From Thermoleophilia bacterium (GTDB lineage: Bacteria; Actinomycetota; Thermoleophilia; Gaiellales; Gaiellaceae): 14,851 nt of DNA. This document shows positions 1-7,279 of the stretch, in pieces. The notes under the pieces were generated by a model. The model saw nothing but the letters and a program-made list of their open reading frames with translations, searched no databases and was not told where the DNA came from. The DNA lies in the NCBI GenBank assembly GCA_025934335.1, contig JAICYG010000058.1, forward strand, positions 1-14,851, written 5' to 3'. Both the position numbers and the translations under genes were made by a program. Positions within the stretch are counted from its first letter, which is position 1. Each line of letters opens with the position of its first letter.

Positions 1-513
1 CAGCTGCTCCGCCAGCTCGAGCCCGATCGTGCCCTGACCCGCGATCACGTTCGGGTCCTCGAACGCGTGCACGAACGTCGCGCCGGTCTCGGTCGCGTGC
101 GCCTCGGCGGCGGCGAGCGCGTCGTCGAACATCGCGCCGCCGAGCACCGTCTCCGCGCCGTAGTTGCGCGTCGCTTCGACCTTCGCCATCGGCGCGTCCT
201 GCGGCATGAAGACCGTCGCCGCGATCCCGAGCGCGCGCGCCGCCCAGGCGACCGCCTGGCCGTGGTTGCCCGCGCTCGCGGCGATCACGCCCGCCGCCCG
301 CTCCGCCTCGCCGAGCAGCGCGATCTTGTTGACCGCGCCGCGGATCTTGAACGACCCCGTGCGCTGCAGGTTCTCGGCCTTCAGCCAGACGCGCGTCCCG
401 GCGAGGCGCGCGAACGTCTCGGAGCCGTAGACGGGCGTGACGCGGGCGCGGCCGGCCAGGCGCTCGCGCGCCGCCTCGATGTCAGCGAGGGTCGGTGCGG
501 CCTTCGTCGCCAA
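1..513 (-). CDS. ilvA: Threonine dehydratase (threonine ammonia-lyase), N-terminal part, cut by the left edge
   Basis: PLP enzyme that deaminates threonine (and often serine) to 2-oxobutyrate in the cytoplasm. The 171 visible residues are the catalytic N-terminus: the PLP-lysine motif TGSFKIRGA (Lys56), the cofactor loop SAGNHGQA (80-87) and the turn EDPNVIAGQGTIG (152-164). The C-terminus, including any ACT regulatory domain, lies outside the window, so biosynthetic IlvA and catabolic TdcB forms cannot be told apart. I chose the TTG at 511-513 because GGAGAAGG lies 9 nt upstream and the family's usual N-terminus (LADIEAARERL) follows. The start lies inside the last codons of meaB, so the two are probably co-transcribed and coupled. 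Serine racemase or hydroxyaspartate dehydratase relatives are less likely alternatives. Confidence 0.9.
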   Translation of the reverse strand, partial: MATKAAPTLADIEAARERLAGRARVTPVYGSETFARLAGTRVWLKAENLQRTGSFKIRGAVNKIALLGEAERAAGVIAASAGNHGQAVAWAARALGIAATVFMPQDAPMAKVEATRNYGAETVLGGAMFDDALAAAEAHATETGATFVHAFEDPNVIAGQGTIGLELAEQL

Positions 514-1474
514 TCCGGAACACCTTCTCCAGGATCTCACGCACCGCCGTCAGCGGGTCGAGCTTGCGTGCCTGCACGTCTTCGAGCAGCCGCTGCAGCT
601 CCGCGTTGCCGCGCACCTCGTCCTCGAGGTGCCGTCGCGCGCGCGCCGCCGCGACCTGGAACACCTCCGTCGAGAGGTTGCGGCGGCGGCGGTTCGCGAG
701 CTCGTCGCCGGTCTCGAGCCACGCCCGGTGCTCGCCGATCTTCTCCCAGAGCGCGTCGACGCCCTCGCCGCGAACCGCCTCGGTGAGCACGATCGGCGGA
801 CGCCAGCCGCCCTTCGGGCCGAGCGAGAGCACCTGCCGCACCTCGTGCAGCATCGCCTTCGCGAGCGGGTGGTCCATCTTGTTGATCGCGATCACGTCCG
901 GGATCTCCATGATCCCCGCCTTCAGCGCCTGGATCGAGTCGCCGGAGCCGGGCATCAGCGCGAGCACGACGGTGTCGGCGATCGAGATGACGCCGACCTC
1001 GCTCTGCCCCGTGCCGACCGTCTCGAGGAAGACGACGTCCTTGCCGGCGGCGTCGAGGACGAGCAGCGTCTGCAGCGTCGTCTCCGCGAGCCCGCCGAGA
1101 TGGCCGCGCGTGCCCATCGAGCGGATGAAGACGCCGGGGTCGAGGAAGTGGTCGGAGAGGCGGATCCGGTCGCCGAGCAGCGCGCCCTGCGTGAACGGGC
1201 TCGACGGGTCGACCGAGACGACGCCCACGTCGTGCCCCTCGTCGCGCACGATGCGGACGAGCGCGGACGCGAGGCTCGACTTGCCGACGCCGGGCGGGCC
1301 GGTGAGGCCGACGGCGTAGGCGTTGCCCGTGTGCGGGTAGAGGTCGGCGACGACGTCGTAGGCGAGCGGGTCGCCGTTCTCGACGAGCGTGATCGCGCGC
1401 GCGAGCGCACGCCGGTCGCCGGCGCGGATGGCGTCGACGAGTCGCTCGCGCGTCCAGTCCCTGCGCCCGGCCAC
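482..1474 (-). CDS. meaB: MeaB/ArgK-type GTPase, chaperone of methylmalonyl-CoA mutase
   Basis: G3E-family P-loop GTPase of 330 aa. The family loads and protects the adenosylcobalamin cofactor of methylmalonyl-CoA mutase (or relatives such as isobutyryl-CoA mutase). Visible motifs are Walker A GPPGVGKS (59-66), the switch region SVDPSSPFTQGALLGDRIR (87-105), ETVGTGQSE (151-159) and the guanine-specificity motif NKMD (198-201). The C-terminal arm used for dimerisation is present, and length is normal. The start is GTG with no Shine-Dalgarno; a TAGCAT hexamer 6 nt upstream suggests leaderless transcription. The mutase genes are not adjacent, unlike in many genomes. The 3' end overlaps the threonine dehydratase start by 32 nt. 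The upstream MFS gene ends 9 nt before. Confidence 0.93.
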   Translation of the reverse strand: MAGRRDWTRERLVDAIRAGDRRALARAITLVENGDPLAYDVVADLYPHTGNAYAVGLTGPPGVGKSSLASALVRIVRDEGHDVGVVSVDPSSPFTQGALLGDRIRLSDHFLDPGVFIRSMGTRGHLGGLAETTLQTLLVLDAAGKDVVFLETVGTGQSEVGVISIADTVVLALMPGSGDSIQALKAGIMEIPDVIAINKMDHPLAKAMLHEVRQVLSLGPKGGWRPPIVLTEAVRGEGVDALWEKIGEHRAWLETGDELANRRRRNLSTEVFQVAAARARRHLEDEVRGNAELQRLLEDVQARKLDPLTAVREILEKVFRIGDEGRTDPR

Positions 1475-1480
1475 GGGCGG

Positions 1481-1486
1481 ATGCTA
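1481..1486 (-). promoter_or_regulatory. Candidate -10 hexamer TAGCAT for leaderless meaB
   Basis: The hexamer fits TANNNT and ends 6 nt before the meaB GTG, so transcription would begin at or beside the start codon. There is no Shine-Dalgarno. The first three bases are the TAG stop of the MFS gene. Support comes from the same arrangement at hisC, the LON-domain gene and nei; no -35 box is evident. Confidence 0.5.
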
Positions 1487-2710
1487 CGCGGCGAGGGCGG
1501 GTTTCGGCGCGACGCCGCGGGCCAGGAGAAGCGCGGTGAGCGCGCTCGCGACGGCGCTCGCTGCGGCGATGCCGACCGTCCAGCGCGCACCGACGCCGTC
1601 GGTGAGCGCGCCGGCCGCGACCATCGCGAGCCCGAGCAGCGCATTGTGAATGCTGATGATCACGGTGAACGCACGGCCCCGCACGCGGTCGCTCGTGTGG
1701 CGCTGCACGATCAGCACCGTCATCGGGAACGCCAGCCCGTTGCCGAAGCCGCTGAGGATCATCGCGGTCGAGGCGACCCAGACGTTCGGCGCGAGCGCGG
1801 CGCCGAACAGCCCGGCCGCGATCGGCACGAACGCGAGCGGGTAGACGTCGAGCACGTCTCGGTTCGGCAGCAGGTACCCGGTGAAGGCACTGCCGACGAC
1901 GAGACCGACGCCGGTGCCGGTCCAGAGCGCGCCGTAGCCGAGCGCGCCGGAGTCGAACGAGCGTGTCGCGAGGAAGATCTCGCTCACGTTCACGAGCCCG
2001 GTCGTGATCATCGTGAAGCCGAAGCCGTAGAGCGCGACGCGGAGCGGCGGCGTGCGCCTGAACGTCTCCAGGCCCTCGCGGAGGTCGCGCCAGTGGCCGC
2101 GGGTGATCCCCTGCTCGCTCTGCAGGAGCCGCGCCGGGATGCGGACGAGCAGGAGCGCCGAGAAGAGGAACGTGGCGGCGTTGATCCAGTAGACGACGTG
2201 AGGGCTCGTGACGCTGACGATCGCGCCGCCGGCGATCGGGCCTGCCGCGGCCGCGAGCCAGTCGGTTCCCTGCAGGAGCGCCGTGGCGGCGTCGAGGTCC
2301 TCGTCGTCGACGAGGTTCGGCATGCCGGCGAGCACGGCCGGGCGGAAGAACGAGTTCGCGATTCCGGCCACCGTGACGAGGCCGATCATCGCCCCTGGCC
2401 GGCCGACGAACGGCAGCGCGGCGAAGACGAGCAGGCGCGCGACGTCCGAGGTGACGATCAGCAGCTTGCGGGAGAGGCGGTCGATCAGCGGCCCGGCCAC
2501 GAGGCCGACGACGACGCTCGGCAGGAAGGTGACGAGGAAGAGCGCGCTTACCCACCAGGTCGAGTTGGTCTTCGCGTCGATGTCGGCGGTGAGGGCGATC
2601 GTCGCCATCCACGTGCCGAGACCGGACCCGAGCGTCGCCGAGAACAGGAGGCGGTACTTGCCGTTCCGGAGGACGGCGAACCGGCTGGGATTGGCGAACG
2701 ACGGGGTCAC
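1484..2710 (-). CDS. Major facilitator superfamily transporter, EntS/MFS_3-like exporter
   Basis: Inner-membrane secondary transporter of 408 aa, the usual length for a 12-helix MFS protein. The N-terminus (FAVLRNGKYRLLFSATLGS, residues 11-29) is typical of the enterobactin-exporter-like branch. The loop between helices 2 and 3 has the MFS motif A form GPLIDRLSRK (73-82). Many hydrophobic segments alternate with short charged loops, with a longer central loop near 200-220. Substrate cannot be read from sequence; efflux of a small molecule or drug is the family expectation. The start is GTG with GGAG 11 nt upstream. It lies between hisC and meaB on the same strand; its TAG stop is part of the proposed meaB promoter hexamer. 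Confidence 0.85.
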   Translation of the reverse strand: MTPSFANPSRFAVLRNGKYRLLFSATLGSGLGTWMATIALTADIDAKTNSTWWVSALFLVTFLPSVVVGLVAGPLIDRLSRKLLIVTSDVARLLVFAALPFVGRPGAMIGLVTVAGIANSFFRPAVLAGMPNLVDDEDLDAATALLQGTDWLAAAAGPIAGGAIVSVTSPHVVYWINAATFLFSALLLVRIPARLLQSEQGITRGHWRDLREGLETFRRTPPLRVALYGFGFTMITTGLVNVSEIFLATRSFDSGALGYGALWTGTGVGLVVGSAFTGYLLPNRDVLDVYPLAFVPIAAGLFGAALAPNVWVASTAMILSGFGNGLAFPMTVLIVQRHTSDRVRGRAFTVIISIHNALLGLAMVAAGALTDGVGARWTVGIAAASAVASALTALLLARGVAPKPALAA

Positions 2711-2728
2711 GCAGATGCCCGCTCCAGC

Positions 2729-2762
2729 GCCGGCACAGCCGGCACCTCCGCTCCTGGGGAGC
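2729..2762. terminator. Two small GC-rich hairpins between hisC and the MFS gene
   Basis: In the 70-nt gap downstream of hisC there are two perfect short inverted repeats: GCCGGC-aca-GCCGGC (2729-2743) and GCTCC-tgg-GGAGC (2750-2762). Neither is followed by a T-tract on the minus strand. They could be a weak terminator or attenuator for hisC, but such stems arise easily at this GC content. Confidence 0.3.
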
Positions 2763-2780
2763 CTCCGTCGAGCCTACGAC

Positions 2781-3896
2781 TCATGCGAGCACGCGACCGA
2801 GCGCGGCCGCGAACTCGTCGAGCTCCTCGGGCGTCCCGACGGAGACGCGGATGGCGGTCGGGGAGCCGAAGCCTGCGAGCGGGCGGACGATGACGCCCTC
2901 GCGGAGCAGCCGCTCGAACAGCTCGTTCGCGTCGGCCCCCGTCTCGACGTAGACGAAGTTGCCGACCGACGGCGCCGGGTCGAGCCCGTGCTCGCGCAGG
3001 ATCGCGTCGAGGCGCACCAGCCCGTCCGCGTTGACGGCCCGGCGCCGGGCGATCTCGGCGTCGTCGCCCATGCTCGCGACGGCGGCGATCTGGGCCGTCG
3101 CCGTCACGTCGAACGGCCGCCGCACCTTTGCCATCGCGGCGATGCAGCGCGCGGGGCCGACCGCGTAGCCGACACGCTCGCCGGCGAGGCCGTAGATCTT
3201 CGAGAACGTGCGCAGCACGACGACGCGGCGACCGCCCTTCAGGTACCGCTCGACGGCGTCGGGATAGTCGTCGCGGTCGATGTACTCGAAGTACGCCTGG
3301 TCGACGACGGTGAGCACATGCTCGGGGACGCGGTCGAAGAAGGCGTCGAGCTCCCCGGTCGTGTTCGTCGTACCGGTGGGGTTGTTCGGGAGGCAGATGT
3401 AGACGAGCTTCGTGCGCGGCGTGATCGCTGCGAGCAGCGAGTCAAGGTCGTAGCGCAGGTCGCGGAGCGGGACGAGCGTGGTCCCGGCGCCCTGCCGCCG
3501 CGCATAGATGACGTAGCTCGGGAACGACGGCCAGCCGCACACGACCTCGTCGCCGGGATCGAGGATCGCCTGGCTCAGCATGTCGATGCACCCGTCGGCG
3601 CCGGCGCCCGCGCAGACCTCGTCGAAGGCGACGCCGTGCCGGTCGGCGAGCGCGGCGTGGAGCCGGTAGGTGCCGCCGTCCGGGTAGCGGTTGAGGCCGC
3701 CGGCGGCCTCCTCCATCGCCTCGAGTGCGGCCGGGAGCGGCCCGAACGGGCCCTCGTTCGAGGCGAGCTTGATCACGCGCGCGAGCCCGAGCTCGCGCTG
3801 GACGTCCTCGACGGGCTTCCCCGGCTGGTAGGGCTGGAGCGCGTTGACGCTCGGCCGGAAGAAGGCGTCGTCGAAGTCCGCGAAGCCGCTAGGCAC
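2781..3896 (-). CDS. hisC: Histidinol-phosphate aminotransferase (fold-type I PLP aminotransferase)
   Basis: Cytoplasmic aminotransferase of 371 aa that exchanges imidazole-acetol phosphate and histidinol phosphate with glutamate in histidine biosynthesis. Motifs in order are KLASNEGPFGP (43-53), RYPDGGTYRLH (70-80), the cofactor-ring motif LPNNPTGT (169-176), DQAYFEY (199-205), and FSKIYGLAG (231-239) with the Schiff-base Lys233. The phosphate-binding Arg follows at GERVGYA (239-245). No other his genes are nearby, so an aromatic or phenylalanine aminotransferase role is possible; the family is broad in specificity. The start is GTG with no Shine-Dalgarno but TAGGGT 6 nt upstream, suggesting a leaderless message. 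It is divergent from the LON-domain gene across 66 nt. Confidence 0.88.
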   Translation of the reverse strand: MPSGFADFDDAFFRPSVNALQPYQPGKPVEDVQRELGLARVIKLASNEGPFGPLPAALEAMEEAAGGLNRYPDGGTYRLHAALADRHGVAFDEVCAGAGADGCIDMLSQAILDPGDEVVCGWPSFPSYVIYARRQGAGTTLVPLRDLRYDLDSLLAAITPRTKLVYICLPNNPTGTTNTTGELDAFFDRVPEHVLTVVDQAYFEYIDRDDYPDAVERYLKGGRRVVVLRTFSKIYGLAGERVGYAVGPARCIAAMAKVRRPFDVTATAQIAAVASMGDDAEIARRRAVNADGLVRLDAILREHGLDPAPSVGNFVYVETGADANELFERLLREGVIVRPLAGFGSPTAIRVSVGTPEELDEFAAALGRVLA

Positions 3897-3902
3897 GGGG
3901 TC

Positions 3903-3908
3903 ACCCTA
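3903..3908 (-). promoter_or_regulatory. Candidate -10 hexamer TAGGGT for leaderless hisC
   Basis: A TANNNT hexamer 6 nt upstream of the hisC GTG on the minus strand would place the transcript start at the start codon. It has the same spacing as the opposing LON-domain promoter. No recognisable -35 box is present. Confidence 0.5.
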
Positions 3909-3918
3909 TCGCCGCCGT

Positions 3919-3932
3919 CTGCCGAACGGCAG
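3919..3932. promoter_or_regulatory. Palindrome CTGCCG-AA-CGGCAG, candidate operator between divergent promoters
   Basis: A perfect 6-bp inverted repeat with a 2-nt centre lies within 4 nt of the midpoint between the two predicted transcript starts (3896 minus, 3963 plus). It covers the places where both -35 regions would fall. Two further pairs outside a single mismatch could extend it. The position suits a dimeric regulator acting on both genes, but chance is possible in GC-rich DNA. Confidence 0.35.
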
Positions 3933-3950
3933 GCGCCGCTCCCGCCCGCG

Positions 3951-3956
3951 TAATCT
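3951..3956 (+). promoter_or_regulatory. Candidate -10 hexamer TAATCT for the leaderless LON-domain gene
   Basis: TAATCT fits TANNNT and ends 6 nt before the GTG at 3963. The GGAG that follows is only 2 nt from the start, too close for a working Shine-Dalgarno, so leaderless initiation is the simpler reading. Confidence 0.55.
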
Positions 3957-3962
3957 GGAGCC

Positions 3963-4595
3963 GTGACCGAGATCGGGCTGTTTCCGCTGCCGCTCGTCCT
4001 CGTGCCGACCGAGCGAATCCCGCTGCACATCTTCGAGCCGCGCTACCGCGAGCTGATCGGCGAGTGCATCGAGACCGACGAGGAGTTCGGGCTCGTCTAC
4101 GCGGCCGGCGACGGCTCCGTGCACGAGATCGGAACGCGCGCCCGGGTCGCCGTGGTCGTCGAGCGGTTCGAGGACGGCCGCCTGAACATCGTCGTCGAGG
4201 GCGGCGAGCGCTTCCGGCTGCTCGAGCTGACGAAGGGACGCTCGTTCCAGACGGGGGTCGTCGAGGAGGTCGTCGACGAGGACGAGCCCGAGGACGAGGC
4301 CGACGCCGAGCGGGCGCTGACCGTGTTCCGCGACCTGGCCGCCGCCGCCGAGAGCGATGTCGACATCCCGCCGGGCGACGCGCCCGACCTCGTCTGGCAA
4401 CTCGCGGCGCGCGTCGACTTCGGGCTCGACCCGAAGCAGGAGATCCTCGCGTCGACCACACCGGGGCCGCGCCTGCGGCGGCTGATCGAGCTGCTCGAGA
4501 CCTCGCTCGAGGCCGTGCGGCTCGAGCACGCTCTCCGCGAACGCGCGCGGGGCAACGGCAAGGTCACGTCGCTGAACGGCGACGGCGGCGATTAA
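3963..4595 (+). CDS. Stand-alone LON substrate-binding domain protein
   Basis: A 210-aa soluble protein formed almost only of the N-terminal domain of Lon protease (PUA-like fold plus helices). The start of the family is clear: LFPLPLVLVPTERIPLHIFEPRYREL (6-31), then a FGLV strand near 42-45, and a strand pair near 54-91. An acidic insert (VDEDEPEDEADAE) spans about 104-116. The helical C-terminal half includes KQEILASTTPGPRLRRLIELL (159-179). There is no AAA+ ATPase or Ser-Lys protease domain, so it cannot be Lon itself. Such proteins are widespread, with a supposed substrate-recognition role but no firm function. The start is GTG. Its TAA stop is interlocked with the stop of the convergent gamma-glutamyltransferase gene. 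Confidence 0.85.
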   Translation: MTEIGLFPLPLVLVPTERIPLHIFEPRYRELIGECIETDEEFGLVYAAGDGSVHEIGTRARVAVVVERFEDGRLNIVVEGGERFRLLELTKGRSFQTGVVEEVVDEDEPEDEADAERALTVFRDLAAAAESDVDIPPGDAPDLVWQLAARVDFGLDPKQEILASTTPGPRLRRLIELLETSLEAVRLEHALRERARGNGKVTSLNGDGGD

Positions 4596-6163
4596 CCGAC
4601 GACGAGCCCGTCGCCGCCGCGGCGCGCGTCGCCGGCCGCCGCGAGCGTGCCGTCGCCGCGCACCTCGACGCCGTTCGTGCCGCCGAAGTACAGGTTGTGC
4701 CGCCGCCAGCGGACGACGTGGTACCCCCACGACTCGAGCCGGTCGAGCTCGGTCGGGTCGAAGCCGCCCTCGCAGTGCACGTGGGCATCCTCGACGTGGA
4801 TGCGCGGGGCGTCGATCGCCGCCGCGACGTCGAGCCCGTGGCCCACCACGTTGGCGATCACCTGCATGATCGCGCCGCGCAGCCGCACCGAGCCTGCGCT
4901 GCCGACGACGAGCCGGGGGCCGGTCGGCCCGAGCACGACGGTGGGCGCCATCATGCTCGTCAGCCGGTGCCCCGCCTCGGCGCGCGCGCCCGCGACGAGG
5001 TCGTACTCGCCGAGCATGTTGTTCAGGTGGATGCCGGTGCCGGGCACGATCACGCCGGAGCCGGAGCCGGTGGACGACGAGAGCGACGCCGCGTTCCCGT
5101 CGGCGTCCACGACCGAGACGTGCGTGGTCCCGCCGGCCGGGGCCGGTTCCGGCAGGCCCGGCTCGCCGCCGGCGACGCGCGCGGCCGCCGCCGCGACCGC
5201 CTTCTCGTCGAGCAGGCGCGCCTCGAGCGTCCCGTCGTGGAGCGCCGCCGCGAAGTCGTCGTCGCGAACGCGCGTCTGCTCGCGCATCACGCCGGCGAGC
5301 GCGGCGAGCGCCTCTGCCGTGCCCGGCGGGGACGCGGCGCCGAGCCGTCCGAGAAGGGCGAGCCCGTAGGCGATCAGGATCCCGCCGGAAGAGGGCGGCG
5401 GGTTCGACACCACCTCGTGGCCGAGGTAGCCGACGCGAACCGGCTCTCGCCAGACGACCTCGTAGGCGGCGAGATCCTCCGGCGTCAGCCGGCCGCCTCC
5501 CTCCGCGACGGTCGCCGCGGTCGCCGCCGCGAGGTCGCCGGAGTAGAGGACGGCGGCGCCCTCGGCTGCGATCCGGTCGAGCGTGTCGCCGAGGTCGGGC
5601 AGGCGAAGGACGTCGCCCGGCTGCAGGCGCGAGCCGTCGGGGCGGCTGTAGAGGCGGCGGCCCTCCGCCGCGTGCCGGAGGATCAGGTCGAGGATCGCGT
5701 GCAGGTGCGCCTGCGGCCGCGAGAGCTCCACACCCGCCCGCGCCAGCTCGGCGGCGGGCGCGACGACCTCGGCCCACGGCAGCGTCCCGTAGGCGCGGTG
5801 GAGCGCGTCGAGCCCCGCCGCGGTGCCCGGCACCGCGCACGAGGCCCCGCCGATCCGGAACACCTGCGTCGTCTCGCTGTCGCCGCCGAAGCCGACGTCG
5901 ATCGCGTGCATCTCGCCGCCGGCGGGGTCGGCGAGCCCGAGGCCGGGCGTCGCGACGAAGAAGTCGGCGACCCGAGGCGGCGAGCCGTCGGCCGGCGCGA
6001 CGAGGGCGAACCCGCCCGCCCCGGGGCCTGTCAGTGGGCTCTCCGCAACCCACGCCGCGAACGCGGCGGCGACGCAGGCGTCGACGGCATTCCCGCCCTC
6101 CTCGAGCACGCGCGCGCCCGCCTGCGCGGTCAGCGGGTGACCGGCGGCGATTGCCCCCTTCAC
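4592..6163 (-). CDS. ggt: Gamma-glutamyltransferase family N-terminal nucleophile hydrolase, no signal peptide
   Basis: A self-processing Ntn hydrolase of 523 aa; relatives cut or transfer gamma-glutamyl groups from glutathione and similar amides. The precursor would cleave before Thr346 in GGTTHVSVVDADGNA (344-358) into large and small subunits. Other motifs are GGNAVDACVAAAFA (23-36), ESPLTGPGAGGF (41-52), PGTAAGLDALH (112-122), NPPPSSGG (254-261) and LTSMMAPT (401-408). There is no signal peptide, so a cytoplasmic protein is predicted. Substrate-site regions differ from E. coli GGT: NNMLGE replaces NNQMDD, the lid loop is absent, and GSAGSVR replaces GSPGGSR. Glutathione may not be the substrate; a glutaryl-cephalosporin-acylase-like or unknown gamma-glutamyl hydrolase is possible. 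The GTG start is the only one after an in-frame stop and has no Shine-Dalgarno. Confidence 0.88.
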   Translation of the reverse strand: MKGAIAAGHPLTAQAGARVLEEGGNAVDACVAAAFAAWVAESPLTGPGAGGFALVAPADGSPPRVADFFVATPGLGLADPAGGEMHAIDVGFGGDSETTQVFRIGGASCAVPGTAAGLDALHRAYGTLPWAEVVAPAAELARAGVELSRPQAHLHAILDLILRHAAEGRRLYSRPDGSRLQPGDVLRLPDLGDTLDRIAAEGAAVLYSGDLAAATAATVAEGGGRLTPEDLAAYEVVWREPVRVGYLGHEVVSNPPPSSGGILIAYGLALLGRLGAASPPGTAEALAALAGVMREQTRVRDDDFAAALHDGTLEARLLDEKAVAAAAARVAGGEPGLPEPAPAGGTTHVSVVDADGNAASLSSSTGSGSGVIVPGTGIHLNNMLGEYDLVAGARAEAGHRLTSMMAPTVVLGPTGPRLVVGSAGSVRLRGAIMQVIANVVGHGLDVAAAIDAPRIHVEDAHVHCEGGFDPTELDRLESWGYHVVRWRRHNLYFGGTNGVEVRGDGTLAAAGDARRGGDGLVVG

Positions 6164-6201
6164 CCGGCGCCCGTTTCAGCCGATGTGTCGCTCACGTGCA
6201 T
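6160..6201 (-). CDS. Possible 13-codon leader ORF overlapping the ggt start
   Basis: ATG at 6199-6201 (or GTG two codons later) opens a short frame, MHVSDTSAETGAG, whose TGA overlaps the ggt GTG as GTGA. AGAGGTGAG lies directly before the ATG and 6 nt before the alternative GTG. Since ggt has no Shine-Dalgarno of its own, re-initiation after this peptide would explain how it is translated. There is no homology evidence, and the frame stays open further upstream. Confidence 0.35.
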   Translation of the reverse strand: MHVSDTSAETGAG

Positions 6202-6276
6202 CTCACCTCTGATCTTCACGGTTTCCGAACCAACTCGCCGCACGATTTATGCGTCGAAAGAGATGAGCGCGCCCGC
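6164..6276. promoter_or_regulatory. Divergent promoter region between ggt and the flippase-like gene
   Basis: This 113-nt gap separates two genes facing outward and so must hold both promoters. The stretch 6181-6262 is near 52% GC, much lower than the surrounding genes. I see no convincing -35/-10 pair and no TANNNT hexamer placed for leaderless transcription. AAAGAGATGAG (6257-6267) is a plausible Shine-Dalgarno for the plus-strand gene. Confidence 0.5.
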
Positions 6277-7278
6277 ATGAAGCCCACCCGCCAGGCCATC
6301 GCCCTCTCCGTCGGCGCCGTCGTGCTCGTCTTCGCCGTGCTGGCGGCGCGCCCGGAGCTCGGCGGTCGCGTCGGCGACGCGCTCGAGGTGCTCGGCGGCG
6401 CCAGCCGCCCCTGGCTGACGGTCGCCTTCGCGGCGTTCCTCGCCGCCTTCCTCTGCACCGTCGCCGCCTGGCGCGCGGCATTCGCGAGCGCAGGCGCCCG
6501 GATCCCGCCGTTCCAGGCGGCGGCCCGGCTCGCCGTCGGCTCGCTCGTCAACTCGTTCGCGCCGGCGAAGCTCGGCGACGCGGTGAAGATCGCGCTCTGG
6601 TCGCGCGCCATCGACTCGCCCGGCAGGCTGTGGACCGCCGGCGGCGCCTATGCCGCGCTGACGGCAACACGCTCGCTGACGCTCGCGTCGGTCGTGGTCG
6701 TCGCCTCGGTGACGGGCGCGGTGCCGCTCTGGCCCGTGTTCCTGCTCGTCGGCGGCGCCGCCTGCGTCGCACTCGCCGCGACCGCGTCCACCCGGATCCG
6801 ACGGCACCCGCGACTCGCCACGCTCCTCGCCGGGATCGCCGCGCTCGTCCGGAACCCGCGTGCGCTCGCCGCCGTCGTGACGTGGACGGCAGGCATGCAG
6901 CTCGCCCGCGTCGCGGGCACCGTCGCCGCCGCCCTCGCGCTGGGATTGCCGCACCCGCTGCTCGCCGCGCTCGTCATCCTCCCCGCGCTCGACCTCGCCG
7001 GCGCGATCCCGCTGACGCCCGGCAGCATCGGCATCGGCAGCGGCGCCGTCGCGGTGGCGCTCGCGAGCCGCGGGATCGGGACGCCGCAGGCACTCGCCGT
7101 CGGCCTCGCGATCCAGGGCGTCGAGACGCTCGTGAGCGTCTCGTGCGGCTCGCTCGGGGTCGCCTATCTGGTCGAGCCGAGCCCGCGCGTCAGCCGTGCG
7201 GTCTCGCGCGTCGCCGTCGTCGGCGGCTCGGCGTGCCTCGCCGCCGTCGTCGGCTTGGTCGTCTCGGCGCTCGTCTGA
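6277..7278 (+). CDS. Flippase-like integral membrane protein (LPG-synthase transmembrane / UPF0104 family)
   Basis: A 333-aa polytopic membrane protein with about eight hydrophobic segments (near 8-24, 46-67, 124-146, 150-170, 196-222, 225-245, 268-298 and 310-332). It matches the membrane half of lysylphosphatidylglycerol synthase, without the soluble transferase domain. Family signatures are NSFAPAKLGDAVKIALWSR (92-110) and IPLTPGSIGIGSGA (244-257). The glutamate often found after the PGxxG segment is absent. Members are thought to move lipid-linked substrates across the membrane, or act as glycosyl or aminoacyl-lipid partners; the substrate here is unknown. I chose the ATG at 6277 because it follows AAAGAGATGAG with workable spacing and begins with a short basic stretch before helix 1. 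Its stop is 1 nt from the ftsZ stop on the other strand. Confidence 0.8.
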   Translation: MKPTRQAIALSVGAVVLVFAVLAARPELGGRVGDALEVLGGASRPWLTVAFAAFLAAFLCTVAAWRAAFASAGARIPPFQAAARLAVGSLVNSFAPAKLGDAVKIALWSRAIDSPGRLWTAGGAYAALTATRSLTLASVVVVASVTGAVPLWPVFLLVGGAACVALAATASTRIRRHPRLATLLAGIAALVRNPRALAAVVTWTAGMQLARVAGTVAAALALGLPHPLLAALVILPALDLAGAIPLTPGSIGIGSGAVAVALASRGIGTPQALAVGLAIQGVETLVSVSCGSLGVAYLVEPSPRVSRAVSRVAVVGGSACLAAVVGLVVSALV

Positions 7279-7279
7279 G

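Noticed and set aside
437..2893. Open frame of 818 codons on the plus strand
   Set aside because: It runs antisense to meaB and the MFS gene, encodes a low-complexity Arg/Asp/Glu/Ala/Val-rich product and has no domain; a typical GC-rich shadow frame.
3906..6280. Frames of over 700 codons on both strands across the LON and ggt genes
   Set aside because: Arg-rich shadow frames; the LON and ggt frames carry clear family motifs and interlocking stops.
6263..6280. A five-codon ORF (MSAPA) overlapping the flippase-like start by ATGA
   Set aside because: The purines touch its ATG with no spacing and work better as the Shine-Dalgarno of the gene itself; too short to support.
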